NCBI GenBank assembly: GCA_035380045.1
Contig: DAOSWM010000053.1
Location: forward strand, 1 to 21,704
DNA: 21,704 nt
DNA from: DAOSWM01 sp035380045
Lineage (GTDB): Bacteria > Bacteroidota > Bacteroidia > Bacteroidales > Tenuifilaceae
Reading direction: 5' to 3'
Below the pieces are notes generated by a model that was not told the DNA's origin, searched no databases, and was given only the letters and a program-made list of their open reading frames with translations. A program made the translations under genes and the position numbers. Positions 1 through 7,738 of this stretch are shown piece after piece (positions within the stretch are counted from its first letter, which is position 1; every line of letters starts with the position of its first letter).

Positions 1-62
1 TTATTGAAAATATTTGTTTCAAAATAATCAACAATGTCTTTAATAAGTTCTAATTCAGTCAT
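1..62 (-). CDS. N-terminal fragment of an unidentified gene, cut by the window edge
   Basis: Reading leftwards from an ATG at 60-62 gives an open frame of 20 codons (MTELELIKDIVDYFETNIFN) that continues past the window edge. It is too short to assign a family; a short acidic/hydrophobic helix like this occurs at the start of many proteins, including some transposases, so I make no functional call. What supports it as a real start is a perfect TAnnTTTG box (TACATTTG, 83-90 on the minus strand) 20 nt upstream, the same arrangement seen before other genes here. It is divergent from the importer operon at 292. Confidence 0.5.
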   Translation of the reverse strand, partial: MTELELIKDIVDYFETNIFN

Positions 63-82
63 ACTTTATTAATTAAAAAACT

Positions 83-90
83 CAAATGTA
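83..90 (-). promoter_or_regulatory. Bacteroidota -7 promoter box (TACATTTG) for the leftward partial gene
   Basis: Perfect match to TAnnTTTG on the minus strand, ending 20 nt before the ATG at 62. No convincing -33 TTTG was found at the usual distance. Confidence 0.5.
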
Positions 91-262
91 ATAATTTTTA
101 TAATTAGTTAAAGGAGTTATTTCTGTTAAACGACTGATAACTTGTGATTTTATTAATCTGCAAAGTAACTAAAGCGTTTTATTTTCTTTGTTTTATTAGA
201 AGGTGAATTATTTTACCGCTTGTTTAGTTTTAATTATTTTCTTCCTTTTCACATCAAATCTT

Positions 263-270
263 TACCTTCG
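263..270 (+). promoter_or_regulatory. Imperfect -7 box (TACCTTCG) ahead of the importer operon
   Basis: One mismatch to TAnnTTTG, 21 nt before the ATG at 292. No -33 element at the right distance. The rest of 91-262 is A/T-rich and shows no B12-box or other riboswitch core. Confidence 0.35.
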
Positions 271-291
271 TATCAAAACTGAAACTAACGC

Positions 292-1437
292 ATGCGGCAT
301 TTTAAGTTATTATTAATCATTATTTTAATTTTTGTTTTTGGTTGCAAAAACAGTAGTTTCGACGCAAAAAAAGAGCAAAAAGTTCCCGAAAAGCAAACGC
401 TGGGTCTTGATTATGCCCAAGGGTTTAGGGTAAAGCCAACAGACAATGGATATGAGCTGGAGGTGTTCAACCCCTGGCAGGGAGCCAAAAATGTGAACTA
501 CAAATACAAACTTATTGAAAGGCAACAATTAAGTAAAACCGATAGCGCTGAAAATGCAATCCCGATTCCAATTTCTCGAGCCATTTGCCTTTCAACAACC
601 CACATTGCATATATCGACCAGCTAAATAGCTCCGCAACAATTGTAGGCGTTTCGGGTAGCGACTTCGTTTCCAGTTCCGCAGTAAGGCAGCTAATAAGGG
701 AAGGCAAAGTTAGCGATGTTGGATACGAGCAAAGCATTAACTACGAGCTGGTTCTTAGCCTCAAACCCGATGTGGTTTTTAGCTACGGGGTTGGTGCCGA
801 AGCTGCTGGCTACCTCCATAAACTCCACGATTTAGATATTCCTGTGGTGTTTGTTGGCGATTACCTCGAAACCTCTCCCCTGGGCAAAGCAGAGTGGTTA
901 AAGTTTTTTGGAGCTATGCTTGGCAGGGAAAAAATGGCCGATTCGCTATTTACGATTATTGAGAATGATTATGTTGATACAAGAAGTATTGTTGAAAATA
1001 GCCAAACCAAACCAAACGTATTCATAAACCTTCCATGGAATGATACCTGGTACTTTCCCGGAGGGAACAGCTACATGGCAAATTTAATTCGCGATGCCGG
1101 TGGCAACTATTCACTCAGTCACCTAGATGGGAATAGCAGTCATCCTTTCAGCATAGAATCAGCTTTGGTGAAAGGAATGGAGGCCGATGTGTGGATTAAT
1201 ACCGGTTCTGCCGAATCGTTACACGAAATTTCCTCAAACTTCCCACAGCTAAAGGTTCTTCCTGTTTTTAGAAGCGGTAATGTTTATAATTCCATAAAGC
1301 GAACCAATAAACTGGGAGGAAACGATTTTTACGAGTCGGGGGCTGTAAAACCAAACCTGATACTTAAGGATTTGGTTAAGATTTTTTATCCCGACTCCAT
1401 TGAGCACGAGCTTGTTTACTTTCAAAAGTTGGAATAG
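292..1437 (+). CDS. BtuF/FecB-type ABC transporter substrate-binding lipoprotein
   Basis: Periplasmic binding protein of the helical-backbone (cluster A-II, peripla_BP_2) type that captures a corrinoid, haem or ferric siderophore and hands it to the permease encoded next. The N-terminus has a short basic start, a hydrophobic stretch and a lipobox ending in Cys18 (VFGC), so it should be lipid-anchored. A linker to about residue 90 precedes the binding domain, which starts with the segment RAICLSTTHIAYIDQL and includes the typical LSLKPDVVFSYG strand. The length (381 aa) is above that of E. coli BtuF (~266) but usual for Bacteroidota homologues. It is first in a three-gene operon; the permease starts 9 nt after its stop. 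The substrate cannot be read from the sequence: no TonB receptor or cobalamin biosynthesis gene is visible nearby, so BtuF and siderophore binding remain alternatives. Confidence 0.88.
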   Translation: MRHFKLLLIIILIFVFGCKNSSFDAKKEQKVPEKQTLGLDYAQGFRVKPTDNGYELEVFNPWQGAKNVNYKYKLIERQQLSKTDSAENAIPIPISRAICLSTTHIAYIDQLNSSATIVGVSGSDFVSSSAVRQLIREGKVSDVGYEQSINYELVLSLKPDVVFSYGVGAEAAGYLHKLHDLDIPVVFVGDYLETSPLGKAEWLKFFGAMLGREKMADSLFTIIENDYVDTRSIVENSQTKPNVFINLPWNDTWYFPGGNSYMANLIRDAGGNYSLSHLDGNSSHPFSIESALVKGMEADVWINTGSAESLHEISSNFPQLKVLPVFRSGNVYNSIKRTNKLGGNDFYESGAVKPNLILKDLVKIFYPDSIEHELVYFQKLE

Positions 1438-1446
1438 GTTACTATA

Positions 1447-2484
1447 ATGAGTTTACTTTCAAAAAATAGAAGCGTTGTCCTTTTTGCTGTAATTTCGGTG
1501 CTGCTTATAGTTCTGTTTTTTATCGATACGGTTCTGGGTTCAGTGCTAATTCCATTTTCCGACGTTCTTGAGGTATTGTTGGGCAAAGGCGAGAATGCGG
1601 TTTACAAAACCATTATTCTTGAATTTCGGATACCCAAGGCAATTGTGGCTGTACTGGCAGGTTCTGCTCTTTCAGTGAGTGGATTGCAAATGCAAACTGT
1701 ATTTCGGAACCCATTAGCTGGACCATATGTGCTGGGAATTAGTTCAGGTGCAAGTTTAGGAGTGGCAATTGTTGTGCTCGGCGTTTCTGCTTCTGGTTTT
1801 TCCAGCTTGTCGGGGTTAGGAACCAGCTTCTCCCTTGCAGCAGCAGCATGGATTGGTGCGTTCGTTGTACTTATGGTGGTTCTGGCAGTTTCGCTGAGAG
1901 TAAAGGATATTATGACCATCCTGATAATGGGAATGATGTTTGGTTCAGCTGCTTCAGCTTTGGTAAGCGTACTACAGTTTTTTAGCAGCGAAAGCATGCT
2001 GAAAGCATTCGTAATTTGGACCATGGGAAGCTTAAGTTCTGTTGCAGGAATGCAGCTGTGGGTATTTGGAGTAGCCGTTCTGGTTGGCCTTGTGCTTAGC
2101 ATTCTTTCAATTCCAACGCTCAATGTTATGCAGCTGGGCGAAGGTTATGCAAAAACTCTTGGCATGAACCTTACCCTTGCCAGAGTAATGGTTTTTATCT
2201 CAACAAGTTTACTGGCTGGCAGCGTAACCGCCTTTTGCGGGCCAATTGGGTTTATTGGCATTGCAGTTCCACACATATCTCGATTAATGTTTCGTACTGC
2301 CAGTCACTCTGTGCTAATCCCGAGCGTAATGCTAACCGGAAGTGTTACGCTTCTGCTTTGCGATATTTTAGCCCAGCTTCCGGGAATGGAGTCGACCCTG
2401 CCGCTTAACTCAGTAACATCACTGGTTGGCATTCCCGTTGTGATTTACGTGGTTTTTAGGAATAGAAAATTTGCTGGGGTTTAA
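1447..2484 (+). CDS. FecCD/BtuC-family ABC transporter permease
   Basis: Inner-membrane permease of a type II ABC importer; two copies form the translocation path together with two ATPases. The 345-residue protein is hydrophobic throughout, with about ten membrane segments as in BtuC/FhuB. Family hallmarks are visible: the RNPLAGP segment at residues 87-93 after a conserved Gln81, the LGISSGASLG stretch at about 97-105, the cytoplasmic coupling region LGEGYAKTLGMN (230-241) that contacts the ATPase, and GFIGIAVPHISR (268-279). It follows the binding protein by 9 nt and precedes the ATPase by 2 nt, so the three are almost certainly co-transcribed and co-translated. Specificity (cobalamin, haem or siderophore) is set by the binding protein and is not evident here. 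Confidence 0.93.
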   Translation: MSLLSKNRSVVLFAVISVLLIVLFFIDTVLGSVLIPFSDVLEVLLGKGENAVYKTIILEFRIPKAIVAVLAGSALSVSGLQMQTVFRNPLAGPYVLGISSGASLGVAIVVLGVSASGFSSLSGLGTSFSLAAAAWIGAFVVLMVVLAVSLRVKDIMTILIMGMMFGSAASALVSVLQFFSSESMLKAFVIWTMGSLSSVAGMQLWVFGVAVLVGLVLSILSIPTLNVMQLGEGYAKTLGMNLTLARVMVFISTSLLAGSVTAFCGPIGFIGIAVPHISRLMFRTASHSVLIPSVMLTGSVTLLLCDILAQLPGMESTLPLNSVTSLVGIPVVIYVVFRNRKFAGV

Positions 2485-2486
2485 GT

Positions 2487-3503
2487 ATGAGCCAAAGTTT
2501 GCTGAATATAAAAGAATTATCAATTGGATACGAGTCGCAAAGGGCTTTGTATCCAGAAATTACCGAGCAGGCTCACTCGGCGGAACTTATCGCCCTTGTG
2601 GGGCGAAATGGTGTTGGGAAAAGTACGCTGCTTCGAAGTTTGGCTGGGTTACAGCATCCACTTGAAGGTAGCATTGAGGTTGATGGTGTCAACCTAAACT
2701 CTATTTCGCGAAGCGAGAAAGCTCGCTTAATCAGCTTCGTTCCTTCGGAGCAGGTAAAAATCCAAAATCTTAGTATTCGCAGTTTTGTAGGGCTTGCCCG
2801 TTTCCCATACGCTGGTTGGGGTGGTGGCTTAAGTAAGCACGACTGGAGTATTGTTGATTCTGCGCTTAGCAGCGTTGGGATTTCGAACCTTTCGGCAAGA
2901 GACATTTCGCTGGTGAGCGATGGTGAACGCCATCGAGCCATGATTGCATTTGCAATAGCCCAGGATACCCGAGTTATTCTCCTCGATGAGCCAACGGCTT
3001 TCCTCGATTTACCAAACAAATTCGAAACTGTAAGGCTGCTGTCGCAAATTGCTTCCGAAAACAGTAAAACGGTAATATACTCAACCCACGACCTGCAGGG
3101 TGCCATTCACGAGGCCGATAGCATTTGGATGATGCTTCCCGATGGAATGGTTTCCGGCTCACCGGAAGATTTGGCGCTTTCTGAAAGTTTTCAAAAGTTA
3201 CTCGTTAATACTGATGTTACTTTCGACATGGACACGGGAACGTTTAAAAACAAACCTTCTGGTAGTGAGCAAGTTTACGTTACGGGGGAAGGATTACAAC
3301 TCTTTTGGACAGTAAAAATGTTGCAACGGATTGGTTACTCTGCAACTACCACCGATAGTGCGAGTAAAAGAATTGTATGTAGCAAAACCAGCAGTAGCTT
3401 GATGTGGGATTTAGAAGTTGATGGTGAACCTAAATTGCAGTTTAGTACGCTTAAAAACTTGGCTGAAAGGCTTAAAAATAACGTAAAAAAATGCGTTTCG
3501 TAG
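2487..3503 (+). CDS. ABC transporter ATP-binding protein (BtuD/FepC type) with C-terminal extension
   Basis: Energises the importer formed with the two preceding genes. Walker A is GRNGVGKST (39-47), the signature is the SDGER variant (144-148) of LSGGQ found in this family, Walker B is VILLDE (163-168) and the switch His is H201 (STHD). The core ATPase ends near residue 240. Nearly 100 further residues follow, making 338 aa against about 250-265 for BtuD/FepC; this tail has no recognised motif and carries alternating beta-like stretches. The start codon lies 2 nt after the permease stop. The last 13 bases overlap a possible next reading frame beginning at 3491 that runs into the assembly gap, so the operon may be longer than three genes. 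Confidence 0.92.
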   Translation: MSQSLLNIKELSIGYESQRALYPEITEQAHSAELIALVGRNGVGKSTLLRSLAGLQHPLEGSIEVDGVNLNSISRSEKARLISFVPSEQVKIQNLSIRSFVGLARFPYAGWGGGLSKHDWSIVDSALSSVGISNLSARDISLVSDGERHRAMIAFAIAQDTRVILLDEPTAFLDLPNKFETVRLLSQIASENSKTVIYSTHDLQGAIHEADSIWMMLPDGMVSGSPEDLALSESFQKLLVNTDVTFDMDTGTFKNKPSGSEQVYVTGEGLQLFWTVKMLQRIGYSATTTDSASKRIVCSKTSSSLMWDLEVDGEPKLQFSTLKNLAERLKNNVKKCVS

Positions 3504-3510
3504 CGGAAAC
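3491..3510 (+). CDS. Possible start of a fourth operon gene, lost in the assembly gap
   Basis: An ATG at 3491 opens a frame reading MRFVAE before the Ns begin. It overlaps the end of the ATPase gene by 13 nt, a spacing common between co-translated genes. Only six codons are visible, so neither its reality nor function can be judged; a cofactor-salvage or transport accessory gene would fit the operon but that is guesswork. Confidence 0.2.
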
Positions 3511-3610
3511 NNNNNNNNNNNNNNNNNNNNNNNNNNNNNNNNNNNNNNNNNNNNNNNNNNNNNNNNNNNNNNNNNNNNNNNNNNNNNNNNNNNNNNNNNN
3601 NNNNNNNNNN
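3511..3610. other. Assembly gap (100 N)
   Basis: Exactly 100 undetermined bases, the conventional placeholder for a scaffold join of unknown length. The true distance between the importer operon and the thioredoxin gene at 3627 is therefore unknown, and any terminators of both converging units are hidden. Confidence 0.98.
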
Positions 3611-3626
3611 CTAAGAATTTGTTTTT

Positions 3627-5054
3627 CTACTTTAGCTCTTCTTCCAGAAACTTCTCAAGCGATTCAACCGGAATGCGTTTAGCAATAATCTTTTTGTCCT
3701 TGTCCAAAACGTAAATTATTGGCGTGCTGTAAATATCGTATAACTTGTGGTAGTTCGAAACCCGGGTTGGGTCCCAAACGTTTATCCAACTCAGCTGTTT
3801 GCTGTTAATGTATTCTTTCCACTTGTCAATTTCGCCCTGCGTGTAGATGGCGTAAACCTCAAAACCGCTGTCCTTGTATTTTTTGTACAAATCGTTAAGA
3901 ACTGGTGTTACTTTTTTACAGTGGCTACAGCCTGGTTCCCAGAAGTAAACTATGGTAACTTTTGCATTTATTGCATGAAGCTCATGGGCTGTATTGTTAA
4001 AATCCTTCAGGTTCAGGTTTGGTGCAACCTGGCCAATTAAGTTAGGTTTCAAATCCGAAACCCTTTCCTGAATCTTTTGCTTAATTTCATCCGAAATCCA
4101 ATCAACGTCACCTGAAAGGTAGTACTTTTCAGCAATGTATACGAAAACAGCGTCCATACCCATTATCTGCGATGCTTGAAACTTGGTAAGCAGATGCGAA
4201 ACAACGTACTGAAACATTCTCTTGTTCTCTTTGGTTGTGTCTAGAATTCGGGCAACGTACTTTGTAAGCGTATCGGGAACGGGAAGCAGAACGCGGTCGA
4301 AGTATGTGTCGAGCCGTCCGAGGAAGAAAGGTGTGCGAATTAACCGGTCATCGGTTAGGTCAACATTGTCAAAAAAGTGCTCCTGGTTGTAGCGGTAGCC
4401 CATTATCCAGCGCAGCGAGTCGGGATTCGATACATCGGCAGGAATTTCAAATTCCGGAATATCAACAGGTTTCAACGACTTTATGATGGTTGCAAGAAAG
4501 GTTCCCTCGTTATCAACAATTAGGTTATCCCAGTACTCCTTTACCTGCTTGTCGAGCAGGTTTATTTCTTCCATGGTAGCTTTCTCCAGCGAGTCGCCCT
4601 CCGTTGTATTTTGAATCTGGTCGCGAAGTTCAGCCATGCGTTGCTGCTTCTCTCCCATAAATCGCTGGTAGTTGGCAAAAGCAGTATTCTCGGGCGAGTT
4701 TGTAAACTCCAGGTCGTCAATAAGGTTTTCGAAGCTGGTTTTTACACCAAACTGCTGGTTGTCGCCCACAAGTATGTCGAAATAGGTGCGCTCGGGAAGA
4801 ATAATGAGGTACATTCCGCCATCGAGCAGGGAATCGCCCTCAAAAACACCAACTCCGCTGGAATTCACAAATGTTGTGTCGGCAACATACTTCTTGTCGC
4901 CAAGGTGATAGCCAAGCATAATGGTGGTGTCCTTAACCCCATCAACATTCACTTCAATTCGGTAACCTTTTTTATTCTCGCTATTTCTGCTTTGGGCACA
5001 TGCGGTGAATTGCATAAACAGGCTGGTAATCAGTAAAAAGAAAATTGTTCTCAT
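3627..5054 (-). CDS. Lipoprotein thioredoxin of the DUF4369/DUF5106-TlpA type
   Basis: Probable membrane-anchored periplasmic thiol-disulfide oxidoreductase. A hydrophobic signal ends in a lipobox with Cys19 (FTAC). Residues about 30-135 look like the beta-rich DUF4369 domain that often precedes TlpA modules in this phylum; about 140-340 is a charged helical middle region of the DUF5106 kind; about 345-475 is a thioredoxin/AhpC-TSA fold with the strand VTIVYFWEPGCSHC, giving the CSHC active site (C376, C379), and a cis-Pro at about 445 (STPIIYV). The natural role may be reduction of apocytochrome or other secreted Cys proteins, but no partner gene is present to show it. It is monocistronic as far as visible, with a perfect -7 box 47 nt upstream; its 3' side lies against the assembly gap. 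Confidence 0.88.
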   Translation of the reverse strand: MRTIFFLLITSLFMQFTACAQSRNSENKKGYRIEVNVDGVKDTTIMLGYHLGDKKYVADTTFVNSSGVGVFEGDSLLDGGMYLIILPERTYFDILVGDNQQFGVKTSFENLIDDLEFTNSPENTAFANYQRFMGEKQQRMAELRDQIQNTTEGDSLEKATMEEINLLDKQVKEYWDNLIVDNEGTFLATIIKSLKPVDIPEFEIPADVSNPDSLRWIMGYRYNQEHFFDNVDLTDDRLIRTPFFLGRLDTYFDRVLLPVPDTLTKYVARILDTTKENKRMFQYVVSHLLTKFQASQIMGMDAVFVYIAEKYYLSGDVDWISDEIKQKIQERVSDLKPNLIGQVAPNLNLKDFNNTAHELHAINAKVTIVYFWEPGCSHCKKVTPVLNDLYKKYKDSGFEVYAIYTQGEIDKWKEYINSKQLSWINVWDPTRVSNYHKLYDIYSTPIIYVLDKDKKIIAKRIPVESLEKFLEEELK

Positions 5055-5101
5055 GGTATATTTTTCTTTGTTTCTTTAAATTATTCAACTAAAAAAGCAC
5101 T

Positions 5102-5109
5102 CAAAAGTA
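5102..5109 (-). promoter_or_regulatory. -7 promoter box (TACTTTTG) for the lipoprotein thioredoxin gene
   Basis: Perfect TAnnTTTG on the minus strand, 47 nt upstream of the ATG at 5054. A usual -33 TTTG is not evident. Confidence 0.5.
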
Positions 5110-5197
5110 AAAAATAACTTCTTTGGTTCACTATTTTGCGACATTGTTTTCAACAAACGGCGTGCCTTTTTGTTAAAGCAGGAAACAACAATTCTAT

Positions 5198-7222
5198 ATG
5201 CATTCGTTAAATCGCCTTTCGTCCGAAACTAGCCCATACTTACTTCAACACGCAACAAACCCGGTGAACTGGTTCGCCTGGGGCGATGAAGCCTTTGAAA
5301 CTGCGAAACGTGAAAACAAGCTCATGCTAATTAGCGTTGGTTACAGCAGCTGCCACTGGTGCCACGTAATGGAGAGGGAGGTTTTTTCAAACCAGCAGGT
5401 AGCGGAATTTATGAACGACCATTACGTTTGTGTTAAGGTCGACCGGGAGGAGCGCCCCGATGTTGACCAGATTTACATGAACGCAGTTCAAATAATTACC
5501 CGTTCGGGCGGCTGGCCCCTGAATTGTTTCACTACGCCCGAAGGCAAGCCGGTTTTTGGCGGCACGTATTTTCCAAAGGAATCGTGGATGGATGTTCTAA
5601 AAGGGTTGAACGAAACATGGCAGAATGAGCCCGAACGCGTTATAGAGGTTGCCGAGGAGTTAACCCAGGGCGTTAGGCAAACCCAAATTGTTAGCAAGCA
5701 GAATGAAGAAGGAAAAATATCGGTTCGCAATCTTAAGGAATACGTTGAAAACTGGACTCGATACTTCGACTCTCGATTTGGGGCTCATAAGGGCGCACCA
5801 AAATTTCCTATGCCCGGCTCGCTCAGTTTCCTTCTACAGTATGCAAAGTTTTTCGCCGATGAGAAAATTTTTGACCACTTGAAGTTAACCCTTGGAAAAA
5901 TTGTTCAGGGAGGAATATACGACCACATTGGCGGAGGTTTCTTTCGCTACTCGGTTGACGAGCGCTGGGATGTACCCCACTTTGAGAAGATGCTCTACGA
6001 TAATGTGCAACTTATTGGCTTGTACAGTTCTGCATACGAGCACTATAAGAACGATTACTATAAAAATGCGGTTTACCAAACCATTGAGTTCTTGCGGCGT
6101 GAGTTACGTTCTCCTGAGGGTGGATTCTACAGCGCCATCGATGCAGACAGTGAAGGCGAGGAGGGGAAGTTCTACACTTGGAGCAAAGGAGAAATTGAGA
6201 ATATACTAGGTGGCAACGCCGAAATTTTTTCTGTAGCCTACGGAATATCTGCTGCTGGTAACCACCTAGGGAAAAATGTTATACAGGTAGCCGCTTCGGC
6301 AAGGGAAACAGCCTGCGTTTTTGCTCTTTCAGAGCAGGATGTTGTAAAATCGCTCGATGATTCGAGGGCCAAACTATTCAACGCCAGAGCTGTTCGTCCT
6401 CGTCCGGTTACCGACGATAAGATAATCCTTTCGTGGAATGCGCTGGCGGTAACTTCGCTGGTAAAAGCTTACCAGGTTTTTAACGAGCCATCGTTTCTGA
6501 ACGATGCAGTTTCGTGCATACAATTTATTGAAAATAAACTGTTTACTACCGACGGTACTTTGAACCGAATTCACTGCAAAGGGAAAACTTCTGTACCGGG
6601 TTTTTTAGACGATTATGCTTTTCTAATTCAATCGTACATAGCGCTTTACCAAACTACATTCAACGAAATTTACATTGAGAAAGCGCACTCTCTTACCCAA
6701 AAAACCATCGATAACTTCTACTGTTCCAGCACAGGAATGTTTTACTACAGCAAGTCGGAGCACGACAACCTTATTACCCGAAAAATGGAGATTACCGATG
6801 GCGTTATTCCTTCTTCAACTGCAGTTATGGCCGAAAACCTGCTGGTTTTAAGTGTTTACTTCAGGGATAGCAAGCTACACGAAATGGCAAGCCAAATGCT
6901 GGCAAATATGAGAAACGAACTTGTAAAGGGTGGCCCTTACGTGTTCAAATGGGCAGAGGTTTACATGAAGCTTTTTGCTGAACCGATTGAGGTTCTGACA
7001 TCAGGACAAAACGCAGCCGCCATTCAGCAGGAAATTGCATCGGGGAGTAATTTCCCATTTCTGGTTCCAGCAGTTTACAGTAACGAAACGAAGCTTCCCA
7101 TTGCTGAGTACCCAGTTAACGATGGAGAGATAAAACTCTGTTTTAGGCAAGCATGCCAGAAACCATCCAAGGATGTTTCAGAGGTAATTTCATTCATTAA
7201 TGAGCAAGGAGTTAATGGTTAA
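5198..7222 (+). CDS. Thioredoxin domain-containing protein of the SSP411/YyaL (DUF255) family
   Basis: Cytoplasmic protein of about the usual family length (674 aa). The first ~165 residues are the DUF255 thioredoxin-like domain: NRLSSETSPYLLQHATNPVNW at the start, then SSCHWCHVM with C52 and C55, followed by VDREERPDVDQIYMNAVQ. The remainder, from about 190, resembles the alpha/alpha six-hairpin barrel of glycoside hydrolase-like and N-acylglucosamine 2-epimerase-like enzymes (for example GAPKFPMPGSL, GGIYDHIGGGFFRYSVDERWDVPHFEKMLYD split over 211-270, and DADSEGEEGKFYTW). The reaction is unknown for the bacterial family; names such as spermatogenesis-associated protein 20 are inherited from mammals. 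It is read alone, divergent from the thioredoxin lipoprotein at 3627, so a shared thiol role is only suggestive. No good promoter box was found in 5110-5197. Confidence 0.92.
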   Translation: MHSLNRLSSETSPYLLQHATNPVNWFAWGDEAFETAKRENKLMLISVGYSSCHWCHVMEREVFSNQQVAEFMNDHYVCVKVDREERPDVDQIYMNAVQIITRSGGWPLNCFTTPEGKPVFGGTYFPKESWMDVLKGLNETWQNEPERVIEVAEELTQGVRQTQIVSKQNEEGKISVRNLKEYVENWTRYFDSRFGAHKGAPKFPMPGSLSFLLQYAKFFADEKIFDHLKLTLGKIVQGGIYDHIGGGFFRYSVDERWDVPHFEKMLYDNVQLIGLYSSAYEHYKNDYYKNAVYQTIEFLRRELRSPEGGFYSAIDADSEGEEGKFYTWSKGEIENILGGNAEIFSVAYGISAAGNHLGKNVIQVAASARETACVFALSEQDVVKSLDDSRAKLFNARAVRPRPVTDDKIILSWNALAVTSLVKAYQVFNEPSFLNDAVSCIQFIENKLFTTDGTLNRIHCKGKTSVPGFLDDYAFLIQSYIALYQTTFNEIYIEKAHSLTQKTIDNFYCSSTGMFYYSKSEHDNLITRKMEITDGVIPSSTAVMAENLLVLSVYFRDSKLHEMASQMLANMRNELVKGGPYVFKWAEVYMKLFAEPIEVLTSGQNAAAIQQEIASGSNFPFLVPAVYSNETKLPIAEYPVNDGEIKLCFRQACQKPSKDVSEVISFINEQGVNG

Positions 7223-7281
7223 TCCTTCCCTGTAAATTCTTCCTCAATAATAGCAAGGCGAACATTTTGCAAACAAATTCA

Positions 7282-7289
7282 TATATTTG
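7282..7289 (+). promoter_or_regulatory. -7 promoter box (TATATTTG) for the HAD/glutaminyl cyclase unit
   Basis: Perfect TAnnTTTG, 20 nt before the ATG at 7310. A TTTG at 7266-7269 is too close to serve as a standard -33 element. Confidence 0.5.
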
Positions 7290-7309
7290 TCACTGCTTAA
7301 GTTATTGCT

Positions 7310-7738
7310 ATGCTACGAATTGCCGTTGATTTCGATGGAACCATTGTAGAAAACCAGTTTCCTGCCATTGGTAAACCTATGCTTTTTGCTTTCGAAACGC
7401 TTAAAGCTTTACATGAAAAAGGTTTTCGGCTAATTCTGTGGACTGTTCGTACCGGCGCCGAGCTGGAGCAGGCAGTAGATTTCTGTAAACAGAACGGTGT
7501 TGAATTCTACGCGGTTAACCGAAATTATCCAGAGGAGGTGCTCGATGGCGAAACCTCTCGTAAAATTGAGGCTGATATTTTTATCGATGATAGAAATCTG
7601 GGCGGATTCCCGGGTTGGAGCAACGTATGGCAATATTTTTTTCCCGAGAAAAAGAATGTTAGCATGGAGAAAAAAGCCCTCAAAAATTTGGGGAAACGCT
7701 CCCTGTTACAAAAAATATTTTTCAGAAATAGAAAGTAG
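7310..7738 (+). CDS. Small HAD-superfamily hydrolase-like protein (BT0820-like)
   Basis: Compact 142-residue protein with the haloacid dehalogenase phosphatase layout. Motif I is VDFDGT with the nucleophile and acid/base Asp pair D7 and D9; motif II lies in LILWTVRTG (41-49, T45/T48); a Lys at 85 can serve as motif III; the metal-binding motif IV is the DIFIDD stretch (89-94). There is essentially no cap domain, so larger or exposed substrates are possible. Small HAD proteins of this sort are common in Bacteroidota and mostly uncharacterised. The tail after about 110 is basic and lacks conserved motifs. Its stop codon directly abuts the ATG of the secreted glutaminyl cyclase, so the two are co-transcribed, although a cytosolic phosphatase and an exported cyclase have no obvious joint pathway. 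Confidence 0.83.
   Translation: MLRIAVDFDGTIVENQFPAIGKPMLFAFETLKALHEKGFRLILWTVRTGAELEQAVDFCKQNGVEFYAVNRNYPEEVLDGETSRKIEADIFIDDRNLGGFPGWSNVWQYFFPEKKNVSMEKKALKNLGKRSLLQKIFFRNRK

Noticed and set aside
91..291. Possible cobalamin riboswitch ahead of the BtuFCD-like operon
   Set aside because: The leader is A/T-rich and contains no B12-box-like sequence or stable G/C stems, and the -7-like box at 263 leaves only about 20 nt of leader.
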